Assembly (NCBI GenBank): GCA_029891385.1
Contig: CM057228.1
Span: 80,960,964 to 81,024,963 of the forward strand
Length of the DNA: 64,000 nucleotides
Reading direction: 5' to 3'
DNA from: Erythroxylum novogranatense
Taxonomy: Eukaryota > Streptophyta > Magnoliopsida > Malpighiales > Erythroxylaceae
A program made the position numbers and the translations under genes. Of this stretch, positions 35,481 through 47,412 are shown piece by piece. The stretch's first letter is position 1, and every line of letters begins with the position of its first letter. A model generated the notes under the pieces. That model did not search any database and was not told the origin of the DNA. It saw only the letters and a program-made list of their open reading frames with translations.

Positions 35481-36832
35481 ATTTCACTTTAATCCAGCTA
35501 TCTTTCTCCATTTAATGCCAAAACCGATCTATCTAGTATGGAAAGATAGAAAAATGTCTTAGAAATCCAACGCTTTAAGAATCAGGTCGATCGGAGGTCG
35601 GATGAAGAAGTTATGGCCAAAAGAGCGGAGGGAGGTCGGGTCGGCTGAAATCAACCTCACGGGCCGATCGACCAGTGCGGGCCGATCGACCAACGCGTGG
35701 GCGCCTCGCTCGCTCGATCTGGAGAGTGGCTGCGCGATCGCTCACGCGATCCGACCTCCTAACTTCTGACCTTCACATATTTTGACTCCGAACTCTAAAT
35801 TTTACAAACTTGGTACCGTTAGAAAGATAAAAGAAAGATCTACAATTTTCAAGGACTCAAAAGTAAGATCGGTAAAGGGATCAAAAATGCACTCAAAGAT
35901 GACCGATCGATAATCTCCCAAAACTTTTAAACTCCCTAACTTGTAAAAGTCATAACTTTTGACCCAGAACTCCAAATTTGACAAACTTAGTGTCTACGGA
36001 AAGGTATAAGAACCCTCTACAACTTTTATGAAGGCCTTAAAAGTTAGATCAATCTCTAAATGGGTCAAAAACTCTACACAACATGAATTGTCAATCAACC
36101 TCACACTAAACAGCACCAAAACTTCTAAAAATCATAACTTTTCATCCCCTTAACCAAAAATTCCAAATTTTATATCAATAAAAAGAGCAAAAAAAATGTT
36201 TCCTCTTTTAGGAATAACTTAGAAATCAATTCCATCTCTAACCAAATCAAATTTGCAAACAAAGGTTTAGCCTACCCCATTTATCCTCAACAGAAATCCA
36301 ATCTTTCAAAATTCATAACTCCACATCCCCTTGGCAAAAATTCCATACCATATAGCAATAACAATCCTTTACAACTTTCCAGAATATCACTCAAGCAAAT
36401 TTCACCCCTTTACAGTCCCAAATAAATGTCAGAACACAAAGAGCACAAAATCTGTGCCCTTAGAGCAGTTGCACACCAAAACACATTTTGGACTGAATTA
36501 CCACCTGAGCATTATCAGACCATAACTTACAACCTACACATCAAAAAATACCATACTCAGTGGCGTTGGAAAGCTAACACATAAATCTTCAACTTTCAGT
36601 AATACCAATTTCACAAAACCTGTCTCCTTAATCCTAGAAAAATTCTTAAAGTTTCAGGTCATCAATAATAAAACCAAGATCCGGATACTGTTCATCCAGC
36701 ACACAAATCTCAACTTCCGAGCTAAATTCACAGCTCTTCAAGCCAAAATTGAGCATAACTTCCTTCATAGGAATTCTATTCATACTTCTAAAGTTTAATT
36801 TAAAGTAAACCTCAACTCAATAACATAACCAC

Positions 36833-38938
36833 TGTTGGATCGGAAAAAGAAAGCATGCTTAGTATGGAGAAACGATAGATTTCAAAACTTTTTAAGAAAT
36901 CATCTTGCAGCGGAAGCAATATATCCAAATCAACATGCTAATCCATATATGATATGGTATAAGGATAATAAAACCAAGAACAAGATAAAAGGAAATACCG
37001 ACTCCTTCGCTACAGCTTTAAATCCTCGCTGCGCTATCCTCTCCTTCTTATATCCAAATCCTTTGCCTTTGAGTCTTTTCCTTTAGCAATCTATCTTCTT
37101 CCTTGTTGTAGTATCCTCAACCAATTAGATTTACCACTTGTTCTTCAAGGACAACTAGGTTAACAAAATCCTTTGGTGGGAAAGGAGAAGAAATATTTGG
37201 AGGAGATTTTCTTAGAAGAAGAAGAACCAAAATTGAAACTCTTTCAATTCTTTCACTTAGGAATTTCGGTTCTACCTTGCATGAAAGGAGAGAATGTCTA
37301 AAAACCATGCAAGAACCCTTTCTTACATCTCAATTTCGAAATATGCATGAATGGAAAGAGTGAGACGCATCCAATGCATCACTTCTTACATTAATCACTC
37401 ATCAAATAGCCAATAAATGAGACTTACTTCATTTATCTTTAAAATGGCTATTTGAAAAGACCATAACCTATAATTGAATACCCATTTCGGTTTTGGCAAG
37501 AAGAAAGAAGGAAGATGGTCCATCTAATGCACATCTTTCATCTTTAATCTAATGAATGCAAATAGGTTACATGCCAACATTAAAAGCCAACCATTAAACC
37601 ATTTAATGGTAAGTTTAAAACTCCATTTAATAATGATGAACCATAATAAAGAACATCTTTATTTAGTATTTTAATGTCAAATGTGTGGTTACACATCTAA
37701 CCTAACAAAATTTCGAAATTGCTTCTTCTCTATTTTAAAAAAAATTATTTTAATATAATTAATCTAATCAATTACATTAAACCAAAACAAGCCCATTTCT
37801 AAATGAACATATGGGCTTCCAATTAACCATTAATTAGTATAAGCCCATCATTCAATTATGGACTTCTAAAGCCTCCAAACTACTTCTTACTTAGCTTGAT
37901 AACCTTCCTTAAAGCCAAGTGGGGAATCTTATTGGACTTTGATAATTCAAGCTCCAATAAGCCCAGAAATAATTCAATCTCATTGGAATTAATTCTAGCT
38001 TATTAACTAAATGTCATTCCACTAAAGACAATTAGTTGAACTCTTGAATTATTAAATATTATGAGAATATGTCCAATTGCAAACCCTATTTAGAACTTTA
38101 TTATAGCCATCCGCACAATAAAGGGTAAAATTAGCGTTTTGCCCTTATGTTGGTTTTTCCTTCTAGATCTCTCATTTTACTTTATATGGTGATTAACACA
38201 TAAGATCTCATCTTAGTGTTAAGACTTGATGGGTAGCTAGTCCATCAAACTACTGGCACCATTTTAATCACCAAATCTCCTTAAAACATCTAGAGGAGAT
38301 GATAACACTATAAACTCTTTATTTGAGTGAATGTTCCCTGATACATGTTTCAATTAATAATTCCAACATACGAACCTTTGGATTAATACCTGTAAAAATC
38401 CATTCGATCATATCAAAATTATAATGAAACACATATGAGTTCACCACTCATCAAGATTGTGGTTCATAATAGCGAATGCTTAAGTTGTATGTTTTAAGAT
38501 TAAAGTAACGGCCCACTTTATTCTTGAAAACATACTTGATTCCAATTCATTTAATAGTTCCATTATCGACGATCTACTACTATCATGATATGAAACTCAT
38601 CATTCCCTTTAAGTAAACTCCTTTACTTATATGGAGATAAATCGCAACACTACAGATCTAAACCATAATCAAGCGACCAACATGATTATTCAATTGTGAA
38701 TCAATTAATTGATTCTAATAATATACATGTTTCCCATACATCTCTATGTATATGTATATTACTTACAAATGAATCTTGGTACCTTATGACTAGATATATA
38801 ATGCTCATACAGATAAAACCAAACTCTTTTGTTTTGTTAATAATAAATATTTTCATTACAAAAGCATGAATCGAAGAAGATAAAGTTACATGTAAATACA
38901 CTTGCTTTCCAGGGAACTATATTTACATAACTCCAACA
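36833..38938 (-). repeat. 3' LTR of element K
   Basis: 2106 bp, tgttggatcgg...ctccaaca. Its middle 1.3 kb is absent from the LTR of E. Confidence 0.92.
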
Positions 38939-38952
38939 ATGTCCCACTTGCC
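38939..38952 (-). other. Polypurine tract of element K
   Basis: The minus strand reads GGCAAGTGGGACAT directly before the LTR start. Confidence 0.7.
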
Positions 38953-39616
38953 CTAAAGCAAGTTTGACATATCCTTCATTCCCATCCCTTCTAGGTGACC
39001 CACAAAGCTCTTTTGAGTCAATGTCTTTTGAGCGGATCGTGAGGTTTTGCTCAGTAGGAATCTTTACCACATCCACTTCTCCATGTTGTATTATCTCCCT
39101 TATGAGATGATACTTTCGCTCAATGTGTTTGGCGACTTTGTGGTTCCGAGGTTGTTTAGAATTAGCCACCGCCCACTAATATCACAATAAAGTGTAATGG
39201 CTTTTACGCCTCTGAACTACCTCCAAACCATTTAGGAACTTCCGAGCCGATCGCTTCCTTTCTTGCTTCTTCAAGCGAGCAACATACTTAGCCTCCATAG
39301 TCGAATCAGCAATACAAGATTGCTTGACACTCCTCCAAACTATGGCTCCACCTCCTAAAGTAAATATAGAACCAGAAGTTGATTTCCTTGAATCAACATC
39401 TGATTGGAAATCAGAATCCGTATATCCTATCGAAATAAGATTACTTCCAGAGTAAACAAGCATTAAGTTCTTCATCCTACGAAGATACTTAAGTATACAC
39501 TTAACCGCAGTCCAATGTTCCATTCCTGGATTGGTGAAATCGCTAATGAAATCCCACTGCGTATGTATATCCGGTCTAGTGCTGAAGATTGCATACATCA
39601 AACTACCAACTGCCAA
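38953..39616 (-). pseudogene. RNase H region of element K
   Basis: Contains AVGSLMYAIFSTRPDIH, the HWTAVKCILKYLRR block, GYTDSDFQSDVDSRKSTSG and, after a frame change near 39,180, NSKQPRNHKVAKHIERKYH. These are the copia motifs that link RT to RNase H. The DNS-containing segment falls in the damaged stretch near 39,175, and the C-terminal ADSFTK motif is altered compared with E. Confidence 0.87.
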
Positions 39617-40520
39617 GCATATGGAAAGTTATGCATCGTTCAACCTCCTCTTGGGTTTTAGGTGCTTGTTCCTTTGAAAGTTTGATTCCATGTCTAGTAG
39701 GGTGAAACCCTCTTGGAATCTTGCATGGCGAACTTATTGAGCATATTCTCAATGTAGGTTATTTGAGACAAAACTATCTTCTTGTTCTTACGATCCCTTA
39801 TAAGTTTGATCCCTAGAACATAGGTAGCCTCTCCCAAATCCTTCATTGAAAATGTTCATTCACCATCCTTAATCGCAGATAACATTCCCACATCATTCCC
39901 GATGAGCGAGAATGTCATCAACATACGAGGATTAGGAAAGTAACCTTACCTTCTTGTATTCTTTTGTAAACACAAGGCTCATCTAGGTTTTGTATGAACC
40001 CATAGGTTTTGATAGCCTTATCAAAACTAATGTTCCAAGACCTAGATGCTTGCTTAAGTCCATAAATGGACCTTTGCAACTTGCAAACCTTATGCTCATT
40101 ACCTAGCTCAATGAATCCTTCTGGTTAGGCCATATAAATGGTCTCCTTAAGATCTCCATTCAGAAATGCGGTCTTGACATCCATTTGCCATATTTCATAA
40201 TCAAAATAGGCTGCTATGGCCAAAAGAATCCTGATGAACTTAAGCATGGCAACCGGAGAAAAAGTCTCCTCGTAGTCTATACCCTCCTTTTGAGTATAGC
40301 CTTTAGCTACCAATCTAGCTTTAAAGGTCTCTACCTTTCCATCCGATCCCTTTTCCTTTTGTAGATCCATTTACACCTATGGTTTTAGACACGGTGGTAG
40401 ATCTACAAGGACCCGAACTTCATTAATATACATAGAATCTATTTCCGATTCCATTGCCTTAAGCCATTTTCCTGCATCAACATCATTAATAGCCTGTGTA
40501 TACGTAACGGGATCTGTTTC
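39617..40520 (-). pseudogene. Reverse transcriptase of element K
   Basis: The N-terminal part (40,370-40,125) reads [20 protein letters not shown], then [35 protein letters not shown] and ends at a stop after IYMA. Further on, in other frames, the LKQASRSWN block (about 40,035) and the catalytic YVDD (39,925-39,914 on the minus strand) are recognisable. At least three frame changes interrupt it. Confidence 0.87.
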
Positions 40521-41652
40521 TTCTTAGTCTGAGATGGCAATTAAGCCTTCTCCTAAACCTAGATACCTATCTGGTTGTCTCACAACCCTCCCACTACGTC
40601 TAGGAACATCTTGATGTTCAGGTTGCACTTCTGATTCAACTCTTGAATCCATTTCGACATCTTGTTCTGTCATATCCAAAACAACTCTTGGTTTGGATGA
40701 AATTGCTAACTCCTTTAGTACTACTTCACTTCTTCCTTTGTGATTTCTCACAACTCTTCCTCTAAGAAGTTTGCATTTGTCGAACACAAATACCTTCCTA
40801 TCATGAGGACTGTAAAAATAGTACCCTCGAGTTCCGTAGGATATCCTACAAACAAACATACTTGACCTTGGTTCCATCTTTGTGGATTCAGGGCTTTAGA
40901 ACATGGGCTGGACAGCCTCAAGTCCTCAAGTGCCTCAATGAAGGCACTCGGCCAGTCCACAACTCCCTAGGTGTTTTAGGCACCGATTTGGATGGAGCAA
41001 AGTTAAGAAGATATGTTGCCGCTTGTATGGCGAGATCCCGTAACGATTACGGAAGGCTAGCATAGGACATCATTGATCTTACCATTTCCAATAGAGTTCT
41101 ATTTCTCCTCTGCTACACCATTACTGTTGAGGTGTACGAGGAGTCGACAAATTGCAAACAATTCCATTGTCAATTAAATATTCTTGGAACTCTTGGATAA
41201 ATACTCACCACCTCGATCCGATCGAAAATGCTTTTAATGGCTTGCCAAGTTGCTTCTCGACTTCAGACTTTGAATTCTTTGAACTTTTCAAAAGATTCAC
41301 TCTTTTTATGCATCAAATACAAATAGCCATTTCTTGAGTAATCATCTATAAAAGTTATGAAATATTCATAACCTCCTCTAGCTTGTACATTCATAGGCCC
41401 ACACACATCAGTATGTACCACGTCCAATGTGGATTCAAATCTGTTTTCTTTAGAAGGAAATGAGGCTTTTGTCATTTTTCCTTCAATACAAGATTCACAT
41501 GTGGGTAATGGATCACTATCCAAGCCCATAAGGATCCCATCCTTTACTAGCCTGTCAAGTCTTTTCTGATTGATATGACCCATCCTTAGATGCCACAGAT
41601 ACTTTGAATTAATGCTAGAGATATTGGATTGTCTTGGTTTTATCAATTACGT
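40521..41652 (-). pseudogene. Integrase of element K
   Basis: GAG-pre-integrase and zinc region: YLWHLRMGHINQKRLDRL and CESCIEGKM at about 41,600-41,470. Core: VVHTDVCGPM and FITFIDDYSRNGYLYL (41,430-41,320). Further core sequence, including a NRTLLEMVRSMMSY-type segment, follows near 41,110-41,060 in another frame. The C-terminal part (40,877-40,524) carries FVCRISYGTRGYYFYSPHDR and the RRSGRVVRQPDRY motif. The first catalytic Asp (HTD) and the second (IDD) are present. The frame breaks between 41,263 and 40,960. Confidence 0.85.
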
Positions 41653-42010
41653 GGTGTTTAGTGAGCCTTTCATAGGTTCTATAAAAACAATCCTGTTTAA
41701 TTATCGCTTCACAAATAAAATCCTTATTCTCATATATTGAAACAACCTTTTCAAAATATAAGGAATAGCCAAATTTTATTAGACAAAAAACAGAAATCAT
41801 GTTCCTTACAATCATTGGCATGTAATAAACATCTTCCAAATATAACCTATGACCACTAGGAAAGTCCAAGATAACTACTCCCACCGATTCTGCTGAACCA
41901 TAGGAACCATCTCGCTATCTTAACTTGAAAGCGGCCTTTAGGAAGTCTTTTCCTTTCTTTGGAACCCCTGCAAAGAATTACAAACATGGTTAGTGGCTCC
42001 TGAATCTAAT
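41653..42010 (-). pseudogene. Protease region of element K
   Basis: The active site DSGA reads on the minus strand at 42,006-41,995, inside WILDSGATNHVC, the usual copia context. The downstream part (41,884-41,653) reads MGVVILDFPSGHRLYLEDVYYMP-like sequence, which in copia elements links protease to integrase. Confidence 0.85.
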
Positions 42011-42886
42011 ATCCAAGAAGTAGATAAATCGCCACATTTCTAGTTCCTAACAAACTTAGGAAGCCCATACCTTGTTTGCTTTTGAGGGACTCTAGGTAGA
42101 TCGGACGGTTTCTTTTCCAGTGGCCCATCTCATCACAAAGGAAACACTTTCCTTTGATGTTCTCTTTGGCCTTCTTTTTCATGGGTTTGGCCTTGACCCC
42201 TATTTGGGCCTTCTTTTTCATTGGACCCTTCTTCTTTTCCTTGCCCTTATCCTTGGGCTTAGAAGAAGAAGCTACATTAACCGGCCCATGAGCCTTAATA
42301 TTCAATATTTCCTCCGTGCTCTGGAGGGTATTCATCAACTCACTCAAGGTGTAATCCTTGCTGTTGAGCTCATAGTCCAACTTAAACTGCTGAAAAGAAG
42401 AGTTTAAGTTATTGGTGATCATAATCATCTGCGTGTCCGCATCCATATTCGCCCCAATCATCTCAGCCTCAGTGACCACAGAGATTACCTTCATCATGTA
42501 ATCCCGCACCGGTTCACCAGGTTTCTGTCTGAGATTATGAAAGGTTTGGATAGCTTTCACTCTTGCAGACCTAGTCCTCACACCAAACATCTCATGTAGG
42601 TGATGGACCATTGCACTAGCAGTTTTCATACAATTAATTTGCTTTTGCAACATGCGGCGATGAAGCGAATATAACACTTAGTAGTCTTGTCGAGATTCTT
42701 AGCCAACGCATATTGTTGGACTTGCTCAGGAGTTGCATCTCCACTTAGAGGTGTAGGCTCATTTTCAGTTAACACCCATGAAATACGTTCATATTGAAGA
42801 ACAATATCAAGGTTACGTCTCCATTCATTAAACTTGTCTCCATTTTCCAATTTGTTATTAGTCAAGAGCAGGGTGAGTGGATTCAT
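42011..42886 (-). pseudogene. gag of element K
   Basis: Starts MNPLTLLLTNNKLENGD (42,886) and runs in two frames that overlap near 42,650. It contains the UBN2-type gag region (QTFHNLRQKPGEPVRDYMM, NNLNSSFQQFKLDYELNS), a Lys-rich linker and a zinc knuckle CFLCDEMGHWKRNRP in which the last Cys is replaced by Arg. The loss of that ligand would weaken RNA binding. The frame change is a single small indel. Confidence 0.87.
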
Positions 42887-44374
42887 TTTGTGGTTGATTA
42901 TGTTTGAAAATATAAATTATTAGAACATGAGCATACTAGTAAACAATTTATGGAACTTTGTATAAAATCATGATGCATGTATGCTTGATGATAGATTTAA
43001 CAAAACTTAAAAAATTAAAACATTATACGACGGTTATTTTTCTTATCTATAACAGACTAAGTGACGGTGGGCCATCTTATCTATTAAAAGAAAAACTGGG
43101 ACCCTCCCACTCAAAAAACTACCAAGCATCTCTTGCTCAATTTTTTAAGAAGCGTCTTAATTTGGTCCATACATTTACCAACAGAGCTACGGTGGGCAGT
43201 TTATTGATAAAAAATGTTGAGTGTATAACCATTTGATTCATTCACTAAAGATACCTACAAATCATGCCTCAGTGGGAGGTCACATTTGCTATCATTAAGT
43301 GGACTTATCCTTAAGGAGACCCAAACCATGCAAGATCTAGGATCCATGCCCTCCGATGGGGAGTAACACTTCACCACATGCAAACGGGCCATCATTTGGA
43401 GACCGTGGACTCTCACAGGAGCATCCTCTCCCACTCAATCTTTTTGGGCTTTAAGTTTTAAATAGCATCTTTTCTAGATGCAATTTATTATCCATCCTAT
43501 ATTGTTTCATTATATATCTCATACATAATGAATGCATGGCAAGGCCTAGGGTTGGCAATTTTCTAAATGACATGCAATCACATAATATCACATATTACAA
43601 GCATTCATTTCTCAATTCATCACCTGAACTAATAAAGCCACTTTTGATTGTCCATCCTTGAAACATAAAATAATTACAAGCCTTTTAGGCCCAAAATATG
43701 CTTCTTCATCTTGGATCTTCCGCTTCGAACTCTTCGCTAACATGATCCGCCCATTCGGTAATCAAATGTAATGGCATTTATGAAATTAGAATTTTGTCAT
43801 TTGAAAATAAAATTCCAGCACTAGATTTTAGAAAACCAAATCTTTGTTTTGACAAAAAATTCCAGCACTTGTTTTATTAAAACCGAAACTCATTCCATGA
43901 AAATTAAACACAACACTTAGTATTTTAGCAAAACCGAAATTGGATTCTTTGAAACAAAAAACCAGCACTTGTTTTCCAATCATAACTGAAATAAGATTCA
44001 TTGAAACAAAAATTCCAGCAACTTAGTTTTCATAAAACTTATGCCAAAACACAAAAGGATACACCAAAAATTTTACCTTTCCATTTCTTCAATCCATGGC
44101 TGCTCCTTCTTCATCATTACATCAATTTGTACATTACAAAATCAAATAAAATAGAAAAAAGAAACCAAGGAGGAAACATGGTGATGATAGACCACCCTCC
44201 TTGTTACAACCAAATGAAGAAATCTTACAAGATAAAATTTAACTTCTATGGACAACAAAAAGAGCAACATACACCATATATATTTCTATCACATAAAAAT
44301 ATGCAGTATACATAAAAAGATTGCCAACCCATGCATCCACCATATAGGAACCGAAATCATGCATGAAAAACCTG
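42887..44374 (-). other. Long 5' leader of element K
   Basis: About 1.49 kb between the PBS and the gag start with no conserved frame. A 240-base stretch (43,800-44,040) is a degenerate ~55-bp repeat with the words ccagcactt and aaaaccgaaa. The rest shows no feature I can name. Confidence 0.7.
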
Positions 44375-44386
44375 GCTTTGATACCA
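44375..44386 (-). other. Primer binding site of element K (tRNA-iMet type)
   Basis: The plus strand reads GCTTTGATACCA, the reverse complement of TGGTATCAAAGC, 2 bases from the LTR at 44,389. Confidence 0.88.
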
Positions 44387-44388
44387 AT

Positions 44389-46469
44389 TGTTGGATCAGA
44401 AAAAGAAAGCATGCTTAGTTTGGAGAAACGATAGATTTCAAAACATTTTAAGAAATCATCTTGCAGCGGAAGCAATATATCCAAATCAACATGCTAATCC
44501 ATACATGATATGGTATAAGGATAATAAAACTAAGAACAAGATAAAAGGAATTACCGACTCCTTCGCTACAACTTTAAATCCTCGCTGCGCTATCCTCTCC
44601 TTCTTATATCCAAATCCTTTGCCTTTGAGTCTTTTCCTTTAGCAATCTATCTTCTTCCTTGTTGTAGTATCCTCAACCAATTAGATTTACCATTTGTTTT
44701 TCAAGGACAACTAGGTTAACAAAATCCTTTGGTGGGAAAGGAGAAGAAACTCTTTCAATTCTTTCACTTAGGAATTTCGGTTCTACCTTGCATGAAAGGA
44801 GAGAATGTCTAAAAACCATGCAAGAACCCTTTTTTACATCTCAATTTTGAAATATGCATGAATGGATTTTGAAATATGCATGAATGGAAAGAGTGAGAGG
44901 CATCCAATGCATCACTTCTTACATTAATCACTCATCAAATAGCCAATAAATGAGACTTACTTCATTTATCTTTAAAATGGCTATTTGAAAAGACCATAAC
45001 CTATAATTGAATACCCATTTCGGTTTTGGCAAAAAGAAAGAAGGAAGATGGTCCATCTAATGCACATCTTTCATCTTTAATCTAATGAATGCAAATAGGT
45101 TACATGCAAACATTAAAAGCCAACCATTAAACCATTTAATGGTAAGTTCATAACTCCATTTAATAATGATGAACCATAATAAAGATCATCTTTATTTAGT
45201 ATTTTAATGTCAAATGTGTGGTTACACATAAACCTAACACAATTTCAAAATTGCTTCTTCTCCATTTAAAAAAATTGTTTTATATAATTAATCTAATCAA
45301 TTACATTAAACCAAAACAAGCCCATTTCTAAATGAACATATGGGCTTCCAATTAACCATTAATTAGTATAAGCCCATCATTCAATTATGGACTTCTAAAG
45401 CCTCCAAACTACTTCTTACTTAGCTTGATAACCTTCCTTAAAGCCAAGTGGGGAATCTTATTGGACTTTGATAATTCAAGCTCCAATAAGCCCAGAAATA
45501 ATTCAATCTCATTGGAATTAATTCTAGCTTATTAACTAAATGTCATTCCACTAAAGACAATTAGTAGAACTCTTGAATTATTAAATATTATGAGAATATG
45601 TCCAATTGCAATCCCTATTTAGAACCTTATTATAGCCATCCGCACAACAAAGGGTAAAATTAGCGTTTTGCCCTTATGTTGGTTTTTCCTTCTAGATCTC
45701 TCATTTTACTTTATATGGTGATTAACACATAAGATCTCATCTTAGTGTTAAGACTTGATGGGTAGCTAGTCCATCAAACTACTGGCGCCATTTTAATCAC
45801 CAAATCTCCTTAAAACATCTAGAAGAGATGATAACACTATAAACTCTTTATTTGAGTGAATGTTCCACGATACATGCTTGATTAATAATTCCAACATACG
45901 AACCTTTGGATTAATACCTGTAAAAATCCATTCCGATCATATCAAGAATTATAATGAAACACATATGAGTTCACCACTCATCAAGATTGTGGTTCATAAT
46001 AAGCAAATGCTTAAGTTGTATGTTTTAAGATTAAAGTAACGACCCACTTTATTCTTGAAAACATACTTGATTCAATTCATTTAATAGTGCCATTATCGAT
46101 AGTCTACTACTATCATGATATGAAACTCATCATTCCCTTTAAGTAAACTCCTTTACTTATATGGAGATAAATCGCAACACTACAGTCTAAACCATAATCC
46201 AACGACCAACTTGATTATTCAACTGTGAATCAATTAATTCCGATTCTAATAATATACATGTTTCCCATACATCTCTATGTATATGTATATTACTTACAAA
46301 TGAATCTTGGTACCTTATGACTAGATATATAATGCTCATACAGATAAAACCAAACTCTTTTGTTTTATTAATAATTAATATTTTCATTACAAAAACTGTA
46401 ACTGAAAAAGATAAAGTTACATGTAAATATATTTGCTTTCCAGGGCACTATATTTACATAACTCCAACA
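44389..46469 (-). repeat. 5' LTR of element K
   Basis: 2081 bp, tgttggatcag...ctccaaca. Compared with the other LTR it has a ~26-base deletion and an 18-base duplication (gaatggattttgaaatatgc region, about 44,855-44,885), plus scattered substitutions. Confidence 0.92.
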
Positions 46470-47412
46470 TAAACGTCCCAATGAAGATTTGAAGGTGACA
46501 TCGATGCCGACAACATGAGTTAAGTATTTTTATTTTTTATTGTTTCTTTTTCTCATTAGGAATTGATTGCGTTATCCTACATTAATTGATTTGGGTATTA
46601 TGTATGGATAATTAGATTTTTGTTATTTTTAGGTTATTTGTGTATGAACCCGCCGGGTATTGTGAATTGATGATTTTAATGCGTTCATTGAATTGTTAAT
46701 TTCAATTCCATTGTTAGAATTTCGATATAATCTGTAATTGTTATGTTGAAATTCATGTGTAGCGACTAATGATTTGTAATCACTAGGGATAACATGACCT
46801 AGGTTAAATAATGCCTTGTATGTGGTTATTTCCTTGATTAATTTATTTTTATAATTCGTAATGCTACTGCCTAATTAAATCTAGAGATCGTATCCTAGGT
46901 TGTTCGGTGGTTAGGTTTAATTAATGATCGCATCTTGATTAAACAAAACCTAAGGGAAAACTTGGGTTAATTGTTAAACCACGATTAATAGTTGCTATGA
47001 GAGGTTAAAGAACAAAAAATTAATAAAATATGTTTAGTCAGCGTGTAGGTCGTTATCTTCATTAATCAGTTTTTCTAATTCGTAATGCTACTACGTAATT
47101 AAATCTAGAGATCATATCCTAGGTTATTCGGTGGTTAGGTTTAATTAATGATCGTATCTTGATTAAAGAAAATCTAAGGGAAAACTTGGGTTAATTGTTA
47201 GCCCACGATTAATAGTTGCTATGAGAGTTTAAAGAACAACAAATTAATAAAATATGCTTAGTCAGGATATAGGTCGAGATTGAACTAAAGAGCCGGGTCC
47301 TTATCGAAATTCCCACTTTTTATCATTTTTTTGCATGCTTTCTTTAATTTGTTTTTATTAGTTAGTTTCATTTTATTTTTTTTCTTTGAAATATCAGAAC
47401 CCCCCTCCCCCT
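46470..47412 (+). repeat. Unassigned LTR-like stretch with 224-bp tandem duplication
   Basis: No coding frame. It contains the words gtatgaacccgccgggtattg and gaactaaagagccgggtcc and ends with a C-rich run (aacccccctccccct) at LTR M. The style is that of an LTR U5 or leader of a further gypsy element, but no termini or PBS were found. Confidence 0.45.
46852..47290 (+). repeat. 224-bp tandem duplication
   Basis: taattcgtaatgctactgcc at 46,852 recurs at 47,076 and the match continues to about 47,277 with few differences. Two copies only. Confidence 0.85.

Larger units (their letters stand above)
32574..36832 (-). repeat. LTR J: chromovirus-type LTR, minus orientation, 5' end missing
   Basis: Non-coding. 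Orientation follows from a TATAAAA read on the minus strand at 34,626-34,620 and from homology of its right end to 51,440-52,140 of LTR F on the opposite strand. The right side is cut at 36,832, where copia element K starts. The left boundary with LTR I is not clean (32,574-32,640). It contains a 48-bp minisatellite, a ~187-bp tandem repeat and a GC-rich stretch with cgatcg motifs (35,640-35,760). Confidence 0.72.
36833..46469 (-). mobile_element. Element K: Ty1/copia retrotransposon with both LTRs, frame-broken
   Basis: LTRs at 36,833-38,938 and 44,389-46,469, PBS at 44,375-44,386, PPT at 38,939-38,952, and in minus-strand order gag, protease, integrase, RT, RNase H. The LTRs differ by scattered small changes. 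The flanks accac (36,828-36,832) and taaac (46,470-46,474) do not form a target duplication. The left flank is LTR J, the right flank an unrelated sequence. All genes are broken by several shifts, so it would need proteins in trans. Confidence 0.92.
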
